Assembly: GCA_947165805.1 (NCBI GenBank)
Contig: CAMVBT010000046.1
Span: 1-11,921, forward strand
Direction of reading: 5' to 3'
Origin: an uncultured Clostridia bacterium
Lineage (GTDB): Bacteria > Bacillota > Clostridia > Oscillospirales > Ruminococcaceae
Length of the DNA stretch: 11,921 nucleotides
Both the position numbers and the translations under genes were made by a program. The notes beneath the pieces were generated by a model that saw nothing but the letters and a program-made list of their open reading frames with translations, was not told where the DNA came from and searched no databases. Shown in pieces: positions 1 to 7,955 of this stretch (positions are counted from its first letter, which is position 1; each line of letters starts with the position of its first letter).

Positions 1-1
1 T

Positions 2-56
2 GAGGTCATGTTGAATCGCGTATCGGTGGTAGCCGACGGGAAATACAAGGATATTC
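2..56 (+). other. Probable upstream coding segment of the baseplate J gene in a shifted frame
   Basis: Frame 2 here reads EVMLNRVSVVADGKYKDI, with mostly G or C at third codon positions like the neighbouring genes. The frame used downstream is closed by stops at 12-14 and 30-32. Joining the two frames near bases 48-57 would give a smooth protein (ADGKYKDI followed by LKNSDGTYSPV). This suggests a single gene interrupted by a one-base gain or two-base loss near the ATAT at 51-54. It could be a sequencing or assembly error, a genuine mutation, or, less likely, programmed frameshifting. The segment is too short to settle this. Confidence 0.45.
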
Positions 57-1178
57 CTGAAAAACAGCGACGGCACCTACTCGCCGGTCAGGAGCTTCAC
101 GAAGCAGATAGACCCGGAGACCGGAGAGGTGCGGTGCGTGATACCGGGCGGCGCGGCATCGGAAGGCATACGCGTGGTGAATATGATGCCCGATTTCGCC
201 GTGGACGGAGCGATAGGCTACGGCACGGGGCTCCCGTATCAGAAATATGACCTTGACACCCTCGATCTGGAGTATGAGAGCTTTGCGCTGATGACAGAGC
301 TCCCGGACACCGGAGGAAGATATGTCGAGTGGCATAAGGTCAGGGACTTTTCGTCGGCGGGCACAGACGATTTTGTCTATATGCTCGATACCGAGAAAGG
401 CATCATCTCCTTCGGCGACTGCATAAACGGCATGGCTCCCGAGGGCGAGATACTCCTGATCGGATATTCGCTGACACGCGGAGCCGACGGCTGTGTGACA
501 AAGGGCAAGATCAACGAGATAGAGGGCTTCAACAGGGACGAGATATACGTCGAGAACCTGCGCTCCTCAACGGGCGGACTCAACGAGGAATCCACGGAGG
601 ACTGCTTCATAAAGGCGCAGAAGCTCATGCGCACCACGGAGACCATCGTTACCGACGAGGACTGCGAGAACTGCGTGAGCGCCACACAGGGGCTGCGCAT
701 CGAGAAGTGCAAGGTAATAAAGACCCACGGCAGCGAGGGATCCGTGACTACGGTGGTCGTGAAGCCGTGCTCGCGTGACGGTATGGGCGTACCGGGCGAG
801 CGCTACATAAAGAATATACTCGCCGCTCTCGAGCCGCGCCGTATGCTCGGTATGCAGTTCAGGATAGCGCGCCCCGAATACGCGGAGATATCCGTGTATG
901 TCGATGTGACCGTATCGAGGAACTATTCCGAGCCGCGTGAGACTGTCCGCAGAGCAGTGACGGATTTCTTCGCCGCGATAAAGGACGAATTCGGCGCGGA
1001 GATCATATACAGCCGTCTGTATGAGCTAATAGACAGCCTCGACTGCGTGCTGTCGGTCAACGTTCTGACGGTACAGGCGGAGGGCAGCGACGCGGAGCGT
1101 ACCCGTGAGGGCGACCTCATACTCGCGCAGAATGTCGCCGCGTACCTCACGGACATCGACATCATGATAAATATGTGA
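33..1178 (+). CDS. Baseplate J/gp47-like protein of a contractile injection system, 5' part missing or frameshifted
   Basis: This is the C-terminal part of a gpJ/gp47-like baseplate wedge protein, which in contractile tails links the hub to the sheath. The core shows family features: a segment reading FSSAGTDDFVYMLDTEKG followed by ISFGDC, then SSTGGLNEESTEDC and TIVTDEDCENC, which match the typical GG-x-(D/N)EES and RAVT-x-EDY signatures, and a C-terminal beta-rich region. The reading frame is open from base 33, and the residues encoded before base 129 (IDPETGE and preceding) still look like this family, so the in-frame GTG at 129 is probably not the true start. No ATG, GTG or TTG lies in frame between 33 and 129, and in-frame stops occur at 12-14 and 30-32. 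The natural upstream sequence seems to be in another frame (see the separate entry). A 46-base gap precedes the gpI-like gene. The family call is confident; the 5' structure is not. Confidence 0.85.
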   Translation, partial: PTGNTRIFLKNSDGTYSPVRSFTKQIDPETGEVRCVIPGGAASEGIRVVNMMPDFAVDGAIGYGTGLPYQKYDLDTLDLEYESFALMTELPDTGGRYVEWHKVRDFSSAGTDDFVYMLDTEKGIISFGDCINGMAPEGEILLIGYSLTRGADGCVTKGKINEIEGFNRDEIYVENLRSSTGGLNEESTEDCFIKAQKLMRTTETIVTDEDCENCVSATQGLRIEKCKVIKTHGSEGSVTTVVVKPCSRDGMGVPGERYIKNILAALEPRRMLGMQFRIARPEYAEISVYVDVTVSRNYSEPRETVRRAVTDFFAAIKDEFGAEIIYSRLYELIDSLDCVLSVNVLTVQAEGSDAERTREGDLILAQNVAAYLTDIDIMINM

Positions 1179-1224
1179 CAACGATGAAAGCATTTATTTT
1201 TCCCGACCGGAAGGTTAAAAAGAA

Positions 1225-2376
1225 ATGAAAGAAAAGCTGAAGTATTTCATATTGAACAACGCCTACGATTTCAGACGCGGGATATGTGAGAATATGGAGA
1301 CAGACGGCAATACCCTGCGCTTCTCCTCGAAGCGTATGTCAGGGATAGGGCGGTTCATGTCGAGGATATTCGACTCCGGAGACCGGGGTACCGTATGGCA
1401 CCGTATGCTGATAGATCTGGAGAACTGTTCCGCCGACGAGCTGCGCGTGACGGTCTACGCGTCCGACTTCAGGGAGTTCTCATATCAGGGAAGACAGTAT
1501 TCGTTAGACGAGGTCTTTCACGATGACAAGCTCGACCTTGACAGGAAAACGCAGATGTTCTCGGTGTTTGAGAAACGGCGTATAAACGGCGCCAGAGACG
1601 CTCTGCTCCATGATGTGAGCGGGCGGTATCTGTGGATATATGTTGAGGTGTTCGGAATAATCGGAAGACCCGCCGTGATAAAGAACATAAGACTGTTCCT
1701 GCCGGCGGAGTCGTGGATAGATCACCTCCCGCAGATATACAGGAAGAGCGATTCGGATGACCGGTTCCTCGAGCGCTATCTGGGCATATTCCAGACGCTC
1801 TATGAGGAAGTCGAGAACGAGATCGACCGCATATCGGACAAATTCGACCCCGAGTGCGCGGAAAGCGGGTTCCTCGAATGGCTCGCGGACTGGCTGGATA
1901 TCTCCGACTGCTCGGTGTGGGAGGAGGCGAAGCTGCGCAGGCTGCTGCTGTCAGCGGTGAGCCTGTACCGCGGCAGAGGCACGAAGGAGAGCCTTTCCAG
2001 AGCTATCGAGCTCTATACCGGCGAAAGGCCGTTCATAATAGAGAATTTCGCCCTGCGTGAGCGGGTCGGGACACAGGAATACGAAAAGACCCTCGTTCCG
2101 ATGTACGGCAATGACCCGTACAAGATATTCATTCTTGTGCGCAGCGATGTTGTTGCCTCGGATAACGAGAAGGACGCGCTCTGGCGCATCGCGAGAGAGA
2201 TGATACCGATAACCGTGGATTTCGAGCTGAAGGTGCTCGAGCCGTATATCTTCCTCGGTCAGTATTCGTATCTCGGCATAAACACTTATCTCGGCAAGCC
2301 CGGAAATGCCGTTCTCGACGGCAGATCGCGGATAACCTTCTCCGTCATCGGAGAGGACGCTTCCGACAGACCGTAA
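1225..2376 (+). CDS. Phage tail protein I (P2 gpI-like) baseplate component
   Basis: This 383-residue protein belongs to the P2 gpI-like tail protein family that is usually encoded next to gpJ in contractile tails and eCIS; gpI and gpJ together form the baseplate wedges. The diagnostic region is at about residues 163-280: SWIDHLPQIYRKSDSDD, FLERYLGIFQTLYEEVENE, then FLEWLADWLDIS and a helical YRGRGTKESLSRAIELYTG, matching the conserved pattern of the domain. Residues 1-160 form a less conserved beta-rich N-terminal extension, and the C-terminus (YSYLGINTYLG) is aromatic-rich. The start is ATG 1225 with GGAAGG at 1209-1214, a slightly long 10-base spacing. The gene lies 46 bases after the J-like gene and 37 bases before the next, consistent with one transcript. 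Confidence 0.88.
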   Translation: MKEKLKYFILNNAYDFRRGICENMETDGNTLRFSSKRMSGIGRFMSRIFDSGDRGTVWHRMLIDLENCSADELRVTVYASDFREFSYQGRQYSLDEVFHDDKLDLDRKTQMFSVFEKRRINGARDALLHDVSGRYLWIYVEVFGIIGRPAVIKNIRLFLPAESWIDHLPQIYRKSDSDDRFLERYLGIFQTLYEEVENEIDRISDKFDPECAESGFLEWLADWLDISDCSVWEEAKLRRLLLSAVSLYRGRGTKESLSRAIELYTGERPFIIENFALRERVGTQEYEKTLVPMYGNDPYKIFILVRSDVVASDNEKDALWRIAREMIPITVDFELKVLEPYIFLGQYSYLGINTYLGKPGNAVLDGRSRITFSVIGEDASDRP

Positions 2377-2413
2377 GCAAAGTTATATCATAAATGAGAA
2401 TTGAGGAGCAGAT

Positions 2414-4123
2414 ATGAAAAACACACAGCTTTATCCATTTGAAAGAAACAAATATTTTTACGGCAAGCTGCTCAGCGTCGAGGATTTCAACTTCGAGCAG
2501 AAGTACATGAACGACAAGCGCAGACTTGTCAACCGCCTCGTTCACGGTATAGGTGTTGTATGCGGTCTGAACGTTGTGAGAGTGGACGACCTTACGATCT
2601 CCGTCGAGAGCGGTCTCGCGTTCGATACCACAGGCCGTGAGATAGTCGTCGATATGCCCGTCACAAAGAAGCTCTCAATGCTCAGCGGATACGATACCGC
2701 CATAAGCAGCGGAAGCGATGCCTATGTTTACCTCTGCCTCGAGTACAGCGAGGGCGAGAAGGGCAGCTCCCACAACATAGTTCCCGACGGCGCCGGCACC
2801 AACGCCGACAGGATCAGGGAGGGCTATAATCTCTACCTCACGTCGAACGAGCCCGAGGACAGCATCGACCGCACCGATATGCTCTTTGAGGATTCCGTCA
2901 CTGTTTTCCGCAGCGGAAGCATACATATCCGTCATATCATGCCGCGCTTCGTGAACCCCGACACCGTTTTCCCGTTCAGAGTGGAGATAGAGACCTTCTC
3001 GAAGCAGTTCGCTGCCCTTTCCTACGACATACAGCTCGTTTGCCTGAACAATGCGGCGGACGGCAGCTCTGTGATAAAGGTGAATTTTGACGAGACTCTT
3101 CTCGACAAGACCGGCAGATACACGCTCACATTCGACCTCAGGACCGCGAACGTAAGCAATACCGAGGGTACCGCGACACCCGATCCGCAGACCTTCAGAC
3201 TCGCTTACGACAAGAGCCCCGCAGAGGGCGTCGTTTCCGGACGCTCCTCCGTAAACATCACGGACAAGGATGTATATGAGGCGTTCGTAGACTACAGCTA
3301 CGACCACAGCATGGATACAGAGCTTAGGAATACGGTGGGACAGCGCCTTTACCTCGCAAGGATAGGGCTTGTGAACTCCGTCGGCTCCTCGATCATCGAC
3401 AATATCGAGAACGTCCCGTTCGGACAGTATGTCGCGAGCAATATGCTGCTGAACGCCATAGGCCGCAGCAGATACGCATACGGCGCCGAAAAGGGGCAGC
3501 CCGCGGTCGCGGCGCCGTCCGAAGCGCAGCTCGCCGGCGGTAAGCCGACAGAGATAGCAAGCGGCGTGTGCAGGATAAATCTGAACGCCGGCAGCCTCAA
3601 GAACAGGGTGTTCTATTCAGATGAGATATTCCACGGACTCGGCCTCGGTAGCGTTACGATACTGCTTGCCGCGGTGACGGATTCCGGTACGATATACGGT
3701 AACCCGTCCGTTTTCCGCGACGACGAGGCGCCGTATGAGGTGGCAGCGAAGCTCGACCCGTCCAAGGGCAGCTTCATAATCGGTATACTTACGAAATCCA
3801 CGCTGATACAGGATTATATAGATGTCAAGTGGACCGCTCTGCGCGATGTGGACGAGAAGATCGCCGAGCGCAGCAGCATGAAGATAACGATAAAGCCCAA
3901 CTCGCTGATAATCAAGCCGAGAGAGACAAAGTATCTTGAGGCCGTATGCAGCAATATGACGAACAAGACCGTCCGCTGGTCGGTATCCCCCGCAACGGGC
4001 GGCGAGATCGACTCGAACGGTATGTACACCGCGCCGAATACAGAGGGCGTTTACGAGGTCATAGCCCAGAGCGCGGTATATCCCGAGGTCAAGGCATCTA
4101 TCATGGTAGTGGTGCGCGGGTGA
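2414..4123 (+). CDS. Large eCIS-associated baseplate protein with C-terminal Ig-like domain
   Basis: This 569-residue protein starts with FERNKYFYGKLLSVEDF and a segment YMNDKRRLVNRLVHGIGVVCGL. This N-terminus resembles proteins I recall next to gpI/gpJ genes in injection-system loci of Gram-positive bacteria, though I know no established name or function. The first about 95 residues are followed by a long, probably beta-rich middle. Residues about 489-569 look like a bacterial Ig-like (Big-type) domain: TIKPNSLIIKPRETKYLEA, then VRWSVSPATGGEIDSNGMY and a final beta strand. No signal peptide or membrane segment is visible, so it is probably a particle component rather than an exported protein. 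A role as a baseplate accessory or fibre-like protein is inferred from position and domain. AGGAG at 2404-2408 sits 5 bases before ATG 2414. Confidence 0.6.
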   Translation: MKNTQLYPFERNKYFYGKLLSVEDFNFEQKYMNDKRRLVNRLVHGIGVVCGLNVVRVDDLTISVESGLAFDTTGREIVVDMPVTKKLSMLSGYDTAISSGSDAYVYLCLEYSEGEKGSSHNIVPDGAGTNADRIREGYNLYLTSNEPEDSIDRTDMLFEDSVTVFRSGSIHIRHIMPRFVNPDTVFPFRVEIETFSKQFAALSYDIQLVCLNNAADGSSVIKVNFDETLLDKTGRYTLTFDLRTANVSNTEGTATPDPQTFRLAYDKSPAEGVVSGRSSVNITDKDVYEAFVDYSYDHSMDTELRNTVGQRLYLARIGLVNSVGSSIIDNIENVPFGQYVASNMLLNAIGRSRYAYGAEKGQPAVAAPSEAQLAGGKPTEIASGVCRINLNAGSLKNRVFYSDEIFHGLGLGSVTILLAAVTDSGTIYGNPSVFRDDEAPYEVAAKLDPSKGSFIIGILTKSTLIQDYIDVKWTALRDVDEKIAERSSMKITIKPNSLIIKPRETKYLEAVCSNMTNKTVRWSVSPATGGEIDSNGMYTAPNTEGVYEVIAQSAVYPEVKASIMVVVRG

Positions 4124-4153
4124 TATCAACAGATATAAGTGAAGAACAAGAGC

Positions 4154-4161
4154 AAAGGAGG
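4154..4161 (+). promoter_or_regulatory. Ribosome binding site fixing a TTG start
   Basis: AAAGGAGG lies 8 bases before TTG 4170. It is the strongest Shine-Dalgarno match in the window and no in-frame ATG lies near it, so the unusual TTG start is well supported. Confidence 0.8.
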
Positions 4162-4169
4162 CGGATCTG

Positions 4170-5021
4170 TTGATCATATATACATACGGTCATGAATACC
4201 CGGTCACCAGTGTCAAGGAGACCAACGACAAGTATAATGTCTATATCTGCACAGACAGTACGAACGGCGGATTCTGCCGCATATTGAGCGTAAAGGACAA
4301 GTCGGTGTTCCCGGAGCTGGTGGAATGGCTCTCGAAGACAGCGGATCCCTCGGTGTTCACCGATTACATCGAGCATTTCATGTTTGAGGATATGCTGTGC
4401 ATCGTAATGAAATACACACAGGGCATCAAGCTCGCCGATAAGTGCGATACGGAGGGAATGCCGCTGCGTGAGAGGCTGGAACTGTGCAGGAAGATACTCG
4501 AGCGCGCGGTGCTGCTGGACATACCGGATTACTTTCTCGACAAGTGCATGAACTTCGATGATATAATCGTGGAATCGGACCTGACGGTCAGCTTCAATTA
4601 CCCGATCGAGGATATAATGGATTCTCGTGAGTGCGCCCCGATGAAGAAGGTGGAAAAGCTGCTTCGCAGAATGTTCGCCCGCGAGATCGAGCGTAAGGTC
4701 CCCGACGAGCTGATCGCTTTCTTCAAGGAACTGCCGGATCTTGCCGGCTCGAATATGATCGAGCTCTACAGCAGATATTACATGATGATGACCCGGCTCG
4801 TGGAAAGAGATGCCGGGGACGAGGAACCGAAATCGATATGGTATAAGCTGTGGGCGCTCATAAAGAAGGGCTGGGTAAAGCTGAAAAAGATACTGATCTT
4901 TGTTCTGCTCGCCGCGGCGGTGGTATATCTGGTGTTCACGATAAATACCTCCGGCAGCTCAAAGAAGAAACAGCCGAATTTTGACAGTATAGGAACTGTT
5001 ATTATAGACAAGAACAGGTGA
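4170..5021 (+). CDS. Membrane-anchored pseudokinase-like protein
   Basis: The 283-residue product has a kinase-like layout. There is a beta-rich N-lobe-like part, a hinge-like CIVMKYTQGIKLAD at residues 77-90, and a helix ERLELCRKILERAVLL leading to a loop (LDKCMNFDDIIV, 123-134) where active kinases have HRD-x-K-x-x-N. I see no HRD, no DFG (the equivalent stretch is TVSFNYP, 139-145) and no clear glycine-rich loop, so catalysis is unlikely. After a basic stretch (GWVKLKK) a single membrane segment spans about 241-258, leaving some 25 residues beyond it. By the positive-inside rule the kinase-like part is cytoplasmic. The order pseudokinase then membrane helix recalls EssB/YukC of type VII secretion, but I do not claim homology. 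It precedes the MORN gene by 9 bases. A scaffold or docking role at the membrane is inferred. Confidence 0.6.
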   Translation: MIIYTYGHEYPVTSVKETNDKYNVYICTDSTNGGFCRILSVKDKSVFPELVEWLSKTADPSVFTDYIEHFMFEDMLCIVMKYTQGIKLADKCDTEGMPLRERLELCRKILERAVLLDIPDYFLDKCMNFDDIIVESDLTVSFNYPIEDIMDSRECAPMKKVEKLLRRMFAREIERKVPDELIAFFKELPDLAGSNMIELYSRYYMMMTRLVERDAGDEEPKSIWYKLWALIKKGWVKLKKILIFVLLAAAVVYLVFTINTSGSSKKKQPNFDSIGTVIIDKNR

Positions 5022-5030
5022 GATTGATCT

Positions 5031-7937
5031 ATGTTTGATTTTTTCGGAGCATTCAGACTGTTCCTCCGCAAGGTCGAACGAATATTCGTAACGCCTGTCA
5101 TGCTTTTCGGACGAATGATCCTGAGGAAGCTCAATCCTCAGAACATCGTCAGCAAAGTAGCGACGGACATCAAGAAGGAAGCCAAGGATATCACCGGCAA
5201 GCCTACCGCCGTGGATCAGTACTTCGTCATCGGAGAAAAGTTCGTGGCAAAGAAGCTGGTCTACGCGATAATAATCGTGCTTATCATACTCGCGATCCTT
5301 TTCGTGAGATTCGGTATGCCGTGGCTCATAAGTATGTTCTTCACAAGGAATATGTGGGTCAACAGCGAGGACTGCGTGGACTATACGGGCAAGGTATGCC
5401 TTTATGATACCCGCAATCTCGATCATGTGCTGTTCGAGGGACGGCTCGAGAAAGGCAGCGTCGAGGGCGAAGGAACGCTCTACAACTATGAGGGCGAGCT
5501 GGTGTACACCGGCAGCTTCAAGAACGGTGAGTATTCGGGTTTCGGCAAGCTCTATTATCCGGACGGGAGCGTGAAGTACACGGGCGGGTTCACCGCCAAT
5601 CTGTATGAGGGTGACGGGACCAGCTTTTACGATAACGGCAAGACCATGTACACCGGACAGTTCGTCAGCGGTATGTACAACGGCACAGGCAAGCTGTACA
5701 ACGAGATCAGCGGCAATATGGAATATGACGGCACCTTCGTGAACGGCGCGTTCAACGGCACGGGCAAGTCCTATGCCGCGGACACCGGAGTGCTCGTCTA
5801 CAGCGGGAGCTTCGTCAACAACGAATACGACGGCAAGGGCGAGCTCTATGACACGGAGAGCGGAAAGATAAAATACAGCGGTGATTTCAAGGCAAATATG
5901 TTCTCCGGGAACGGCAAGCAGTATGAAAACGGCATACTCGTTTATGACGGAGCCTTCAACAACGGCATCTATAACGGCTACGGAACGCTGATGAACGACG
6001 ACGGCACGACATACGCGGGCGAATTCGTCAACGGCAAGTACAACGGCACCGGCAAGCTCTATAAGGACGGGGTCATACTCTACAGCGGAGAATTCACGGA
6101 TAATCTCTACAACGGCACGGGCTCACTCTACAGAAACGGCATCCTGTATTACAGCGGCGGCTTCTCTATGGGCAAGCCTCTGGGCACCGGTACATTCTAT
6201 GACGAGAACGGCGCGGTGCTCGCGGAAGGAACGCTCGGCAACGGCGATATCGTAAGCGGTACGACCACGATATTTGACAATAACGGCAATCTGCTCTATG
6301 TGGGCGGCGTGTCGAACGGAAAGTACGACGGTAAGGGCGTGCTCTACGACAGCGGCACGGGCGATGTGATCTATGACGGAAGCTTCACCGCGGGCGTCTA
6401 CAACGGCAGCGGCAAGCTCTATAGCAACGGCGAGATACTGTATGAGGGCGGCTTCACCGACGGCAAATACAACGGAACGGGTAAGCTCTACGACGACGCG
6501 AAGCTCGTCTATGAGGGCGACTTCAAGGAGAACAGGCAGACCGGCCGCGGCATAGTCTATGAGGACGGCAAGAAGGTCTATGAGGGCGATGTCGTTGACG
6601 GCCGCCGGACCGGCTCGGGAAAGGTCTACGATAACGATGAGCTCATATATGAAGGTGAGCTCACGGACGGAAAATATAACGGAAACGGCAAGCTGTACAA
6701 GGACGGCAAGCTCTACTATGAGGGCAATTTCGTCAACGGCAGGCCGCAGGGTCAGGGCGCGTATTACGACGAGACCGGCGCTGTCTCTATGGAGGGAGAT
6801 ATCGGCGAGGGCGGCATAACCAACGGCTCGACCAACATTTACGACGCGGCGGGATATCTGATCTATTCCGGCGATGTGAAGAACGGTATATATGACGGAG
6901 TCGGCAAGGAATATAACGGCAGACCCGGAGTCATGATCTATGAGGGCGAGTTCAAGGAAGGAAAATACAACGGAAACGGCAAGCAGTACAATTCCTCCGG
7001 CGTCCTTACATACGAAGGCGAATTCAGGAACGGTGTCATAAACGGCACCGGCAGACAGTACAGCAGCAGCGGAAAGCTCCTGTATTCCGGCAGCTTCGCC
7101 GACGGAAAGTATAACGGACGCGGTGAGCAGTACGACGCCGATACCGGCAAGAAGGTCTACGAGGGCGACTTCAAGGAGGGCAAGCGCTCCGGCACCGGCA
7201 AACAATACGATGAGTACACCGGAAGCCTCATCTATGACGGCGACTTCTCCGACGACCAGTACAACGGCAAGGGCAAGCTGTACAAGAACGATGTCCTTGT
7301 ATATGAGGGCAGCTTCAAGAACGGCAGATACTTCGGCGAAGGCACGTTCTACGACGCCTCCGGAAAGATAACCGGCAAGGGCTATATGGACGCGGCCGGA
7401 AAGATAGTCACCGGACTCACCACGATATACGCCGACGACGGCAAGACAGTCATTTACTACGGAAATGTTGAGAACGGCGTCTACAACGGTCAGGGCAAGC
7501 TGTACGACAAGCGCACCGGCAAGCTTATCTACGACGGCAATTTCAGCGCCGGCAGCTATGAGGGCTTCGGAAAGCTCTACAAGGACGGAGAGCTCATCTA
7601 CGACGGCAACTTCTATCAGGGCGTATATCACGGCAACGGCAAGCTGTATGAGAATAAGATACTCGTCTATGACGGCGACTTCTACCGCGGCGAGTACCAC
7701 GGCAACGGCAAGAAGTTCGACGCGAACGGCACGCTCATGTACGACGGAGGCTTCTACAAGGGCAAGTACGACGGACAGGGACGCGAGTTCTTCCCGAACG
7801 GAAAGCTCAAGTACGAGGGTACGTTCAAGCTGGGCGAATACGACGCGGGCAAGCTCTACAACGAGAACGGCGAGCTCATTTCCGACACTACGGTGCCGCC
7901 TGTGCCCGAGGAAACGGAGAACGGTGACGCCGCGTGA
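5031..7937 (+). CDS. Membrane-anchored giant MORN-repeat protein
   Basis: This 968-residue protein has a basic N-terminal region (1-75), one hydrophobic membrane segment at about 76-94 (LVYAIIIVLIILAILFV), a short linker, and then MORN repeats from residue 133 to 951. I count about 34 units of 23-27 residues with the pattern YxGxFxxGxYxGxGxLYxxxG. MORN repeats form elongated beta-hairpin rods and bind proteins or, in eukaryotes, lipids. Charge distribution favours N-terminus inside and the rod outside, but this is an inference. There is no LPXTG or other visible sorting signal, and the C-terminus is acidic (PEETENGDA). The gene starts 9 bases after the pseudokinase gene and is followed after 18 bases by DUF4255, so it is embedded within the injection-system operon. 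AGGTGA at 5016-5021 serves as ribosome binding site. An anchor, ruler or receptor-like role is speculative. Confidence 0.85.
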   Translation: MFDFFGAFRLFLRKVERIFVTPVMLFGRMILRKLNPQNIVSKVATDIKKEAKDITGKPTAVDQYFVIGEKFVAKKLVYAIIIVLIILAILFVRFGMPWLISMFFTRNMWVNSEDCVDYTGKVCLYDTRNLDHVLFEGRLEKGSVEGEGTLYNYEGELVYTGSFKNGEYSGFGKLYYPDGSVKYTGGFTANLYEGDGTSFYDNGKTMYTGQFVSGMYNGTGKLYNEISGNMEYDGTFVNGAFNGTGKSYAADTGVLVYSGSFVNNEYDGKGELYDTESGKIKYSGDFKANMFSGNGKQYENGILVYDGAFNNGIYNGYGTLMNDDGTTYAGEFVNGKYNGTGKLYKDGVILYSGEFTDNLYNGTGSLYRNGILYYSGGFSMGKPLGTGTFYDENGAVLAEGTLGNGDIVSGTTTIFDNNGNLLYVGGVSNGKYDGKGVLYDSGTGDVIYDGSFTAGVYNGSGKLYSNGEILYEGGFTDGKYNGTGKLYDDAKLVYEGDFKENRQTGRGIVYEDGKKVYEGDVVDGRRTGSGKVYDNDELIYEGELTDGKYNGNGKLYKDGKLYYEGNFVNGRPQGQGAYYDETGAVSMEGDIGEGGITNGSTNIYDAAGYLIYSGDVKNGIYDGVGKEYNGRPGVMIYEGEFKEGKYNGNGKQYNSSGVLTYEGEFRNGVINGTGRQYSSSGKLLYSGSFADGKYNGRGEQYDADTGKKVYEGDFKEGKRSGTGKQYDEYTGSLIYDGDFSDDQYNGKGKLYKNDVLVYEGSFKNGRYFGEGTFYDASGKITGKGYMDAAGKIVTGLTTIYADDGKTVIYYGNVENGVYNGQGKLYDKRTGKLIYDGNFSAGSYEGFGKLYKDGELIYDGNFYQGVYHGNGKLYENKILVYDGDFYRGEYHGNGKKFDANGTLMYDGGFYKGKYDGQGREFFPNGKLKYEGTFKLGEYDAGKLYNENGELISDTTVPPVPEETENGDAA
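5427..7877 (+). repeat. Array of about 34 MORN repeats
   Basis: The region encodes about 34 tandem MORN units (average 24 residues) with recurring words such as YNGTGKLY, YNGNGKLY and YEGDF. DNA copies differ in codon use, so the array is old rather than a recent tandem expansion. Three units are degenerate (starting at residues 397, 586 and 781) and lack the YxGxF core, reading GTTTIF, GSTNIY and GLTTIY instead. Confidence 0.85.
6219..7877 (+). repeat. Higher-order repeat of eight MORN units
   Basis: The degenerate units that start three blocks begin at residues 397, 586 and 781, spacings of 189 and 195 residues, which is eight MORN units each time. Blocks are 6219-6785, 6786-7370 and 7371-7877 (the last has seven units). 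Each begins with the TTI-type unit, followed by a unit with V in place of F (GGVSNG, GDVKNG, GNVENG). The sixth units of the first two blocks share a basic variant (GRRTGSGK and GKRSGTGK). The unit before each block carries FYDENGAV, YYDETGAV or FYDASGKI. This phasing points to block duplication. Confidence 0.75.
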
Positions 7938-7955
7938 TAAAAGAGGTAGGCAGAA

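Noticed and set aside
8..250. A plus-strand ATG frame of 80 codons at the left edge
   Set aside because: Only its first 15-18 residues look coding; after about base 56 the codon pattern becomes arginine-rich noise while the other frame carries the baseplate family sequence.
1190..1210. T-rich stretch after the baseplate J gene considered as a terminator
   Set aside because: No stable stem precedes the T run and the next gene follows within 46 bases on the same strand.
2675..3307. A 210-codon minus-strand frame inside the Ig-like baseplate gene
   Set aside because: It lies wholly within a well-supported plus-strand gene in a GC-rich region and shows no domain or ribosome binding site.
4124..4169. 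Gap before the pseudokinase gene considered as a promoter
   Set aside because: I could find no convincing -35/-10 pair with proper spacing; only the ribosome binding site is clear.
5427..7877. Regular DNA repeats considered as a CRISPR array or tandem satellite
   Set aside because: The repeats are protein-level MORN units with diverged codons and no identical repeats with unique spacers.
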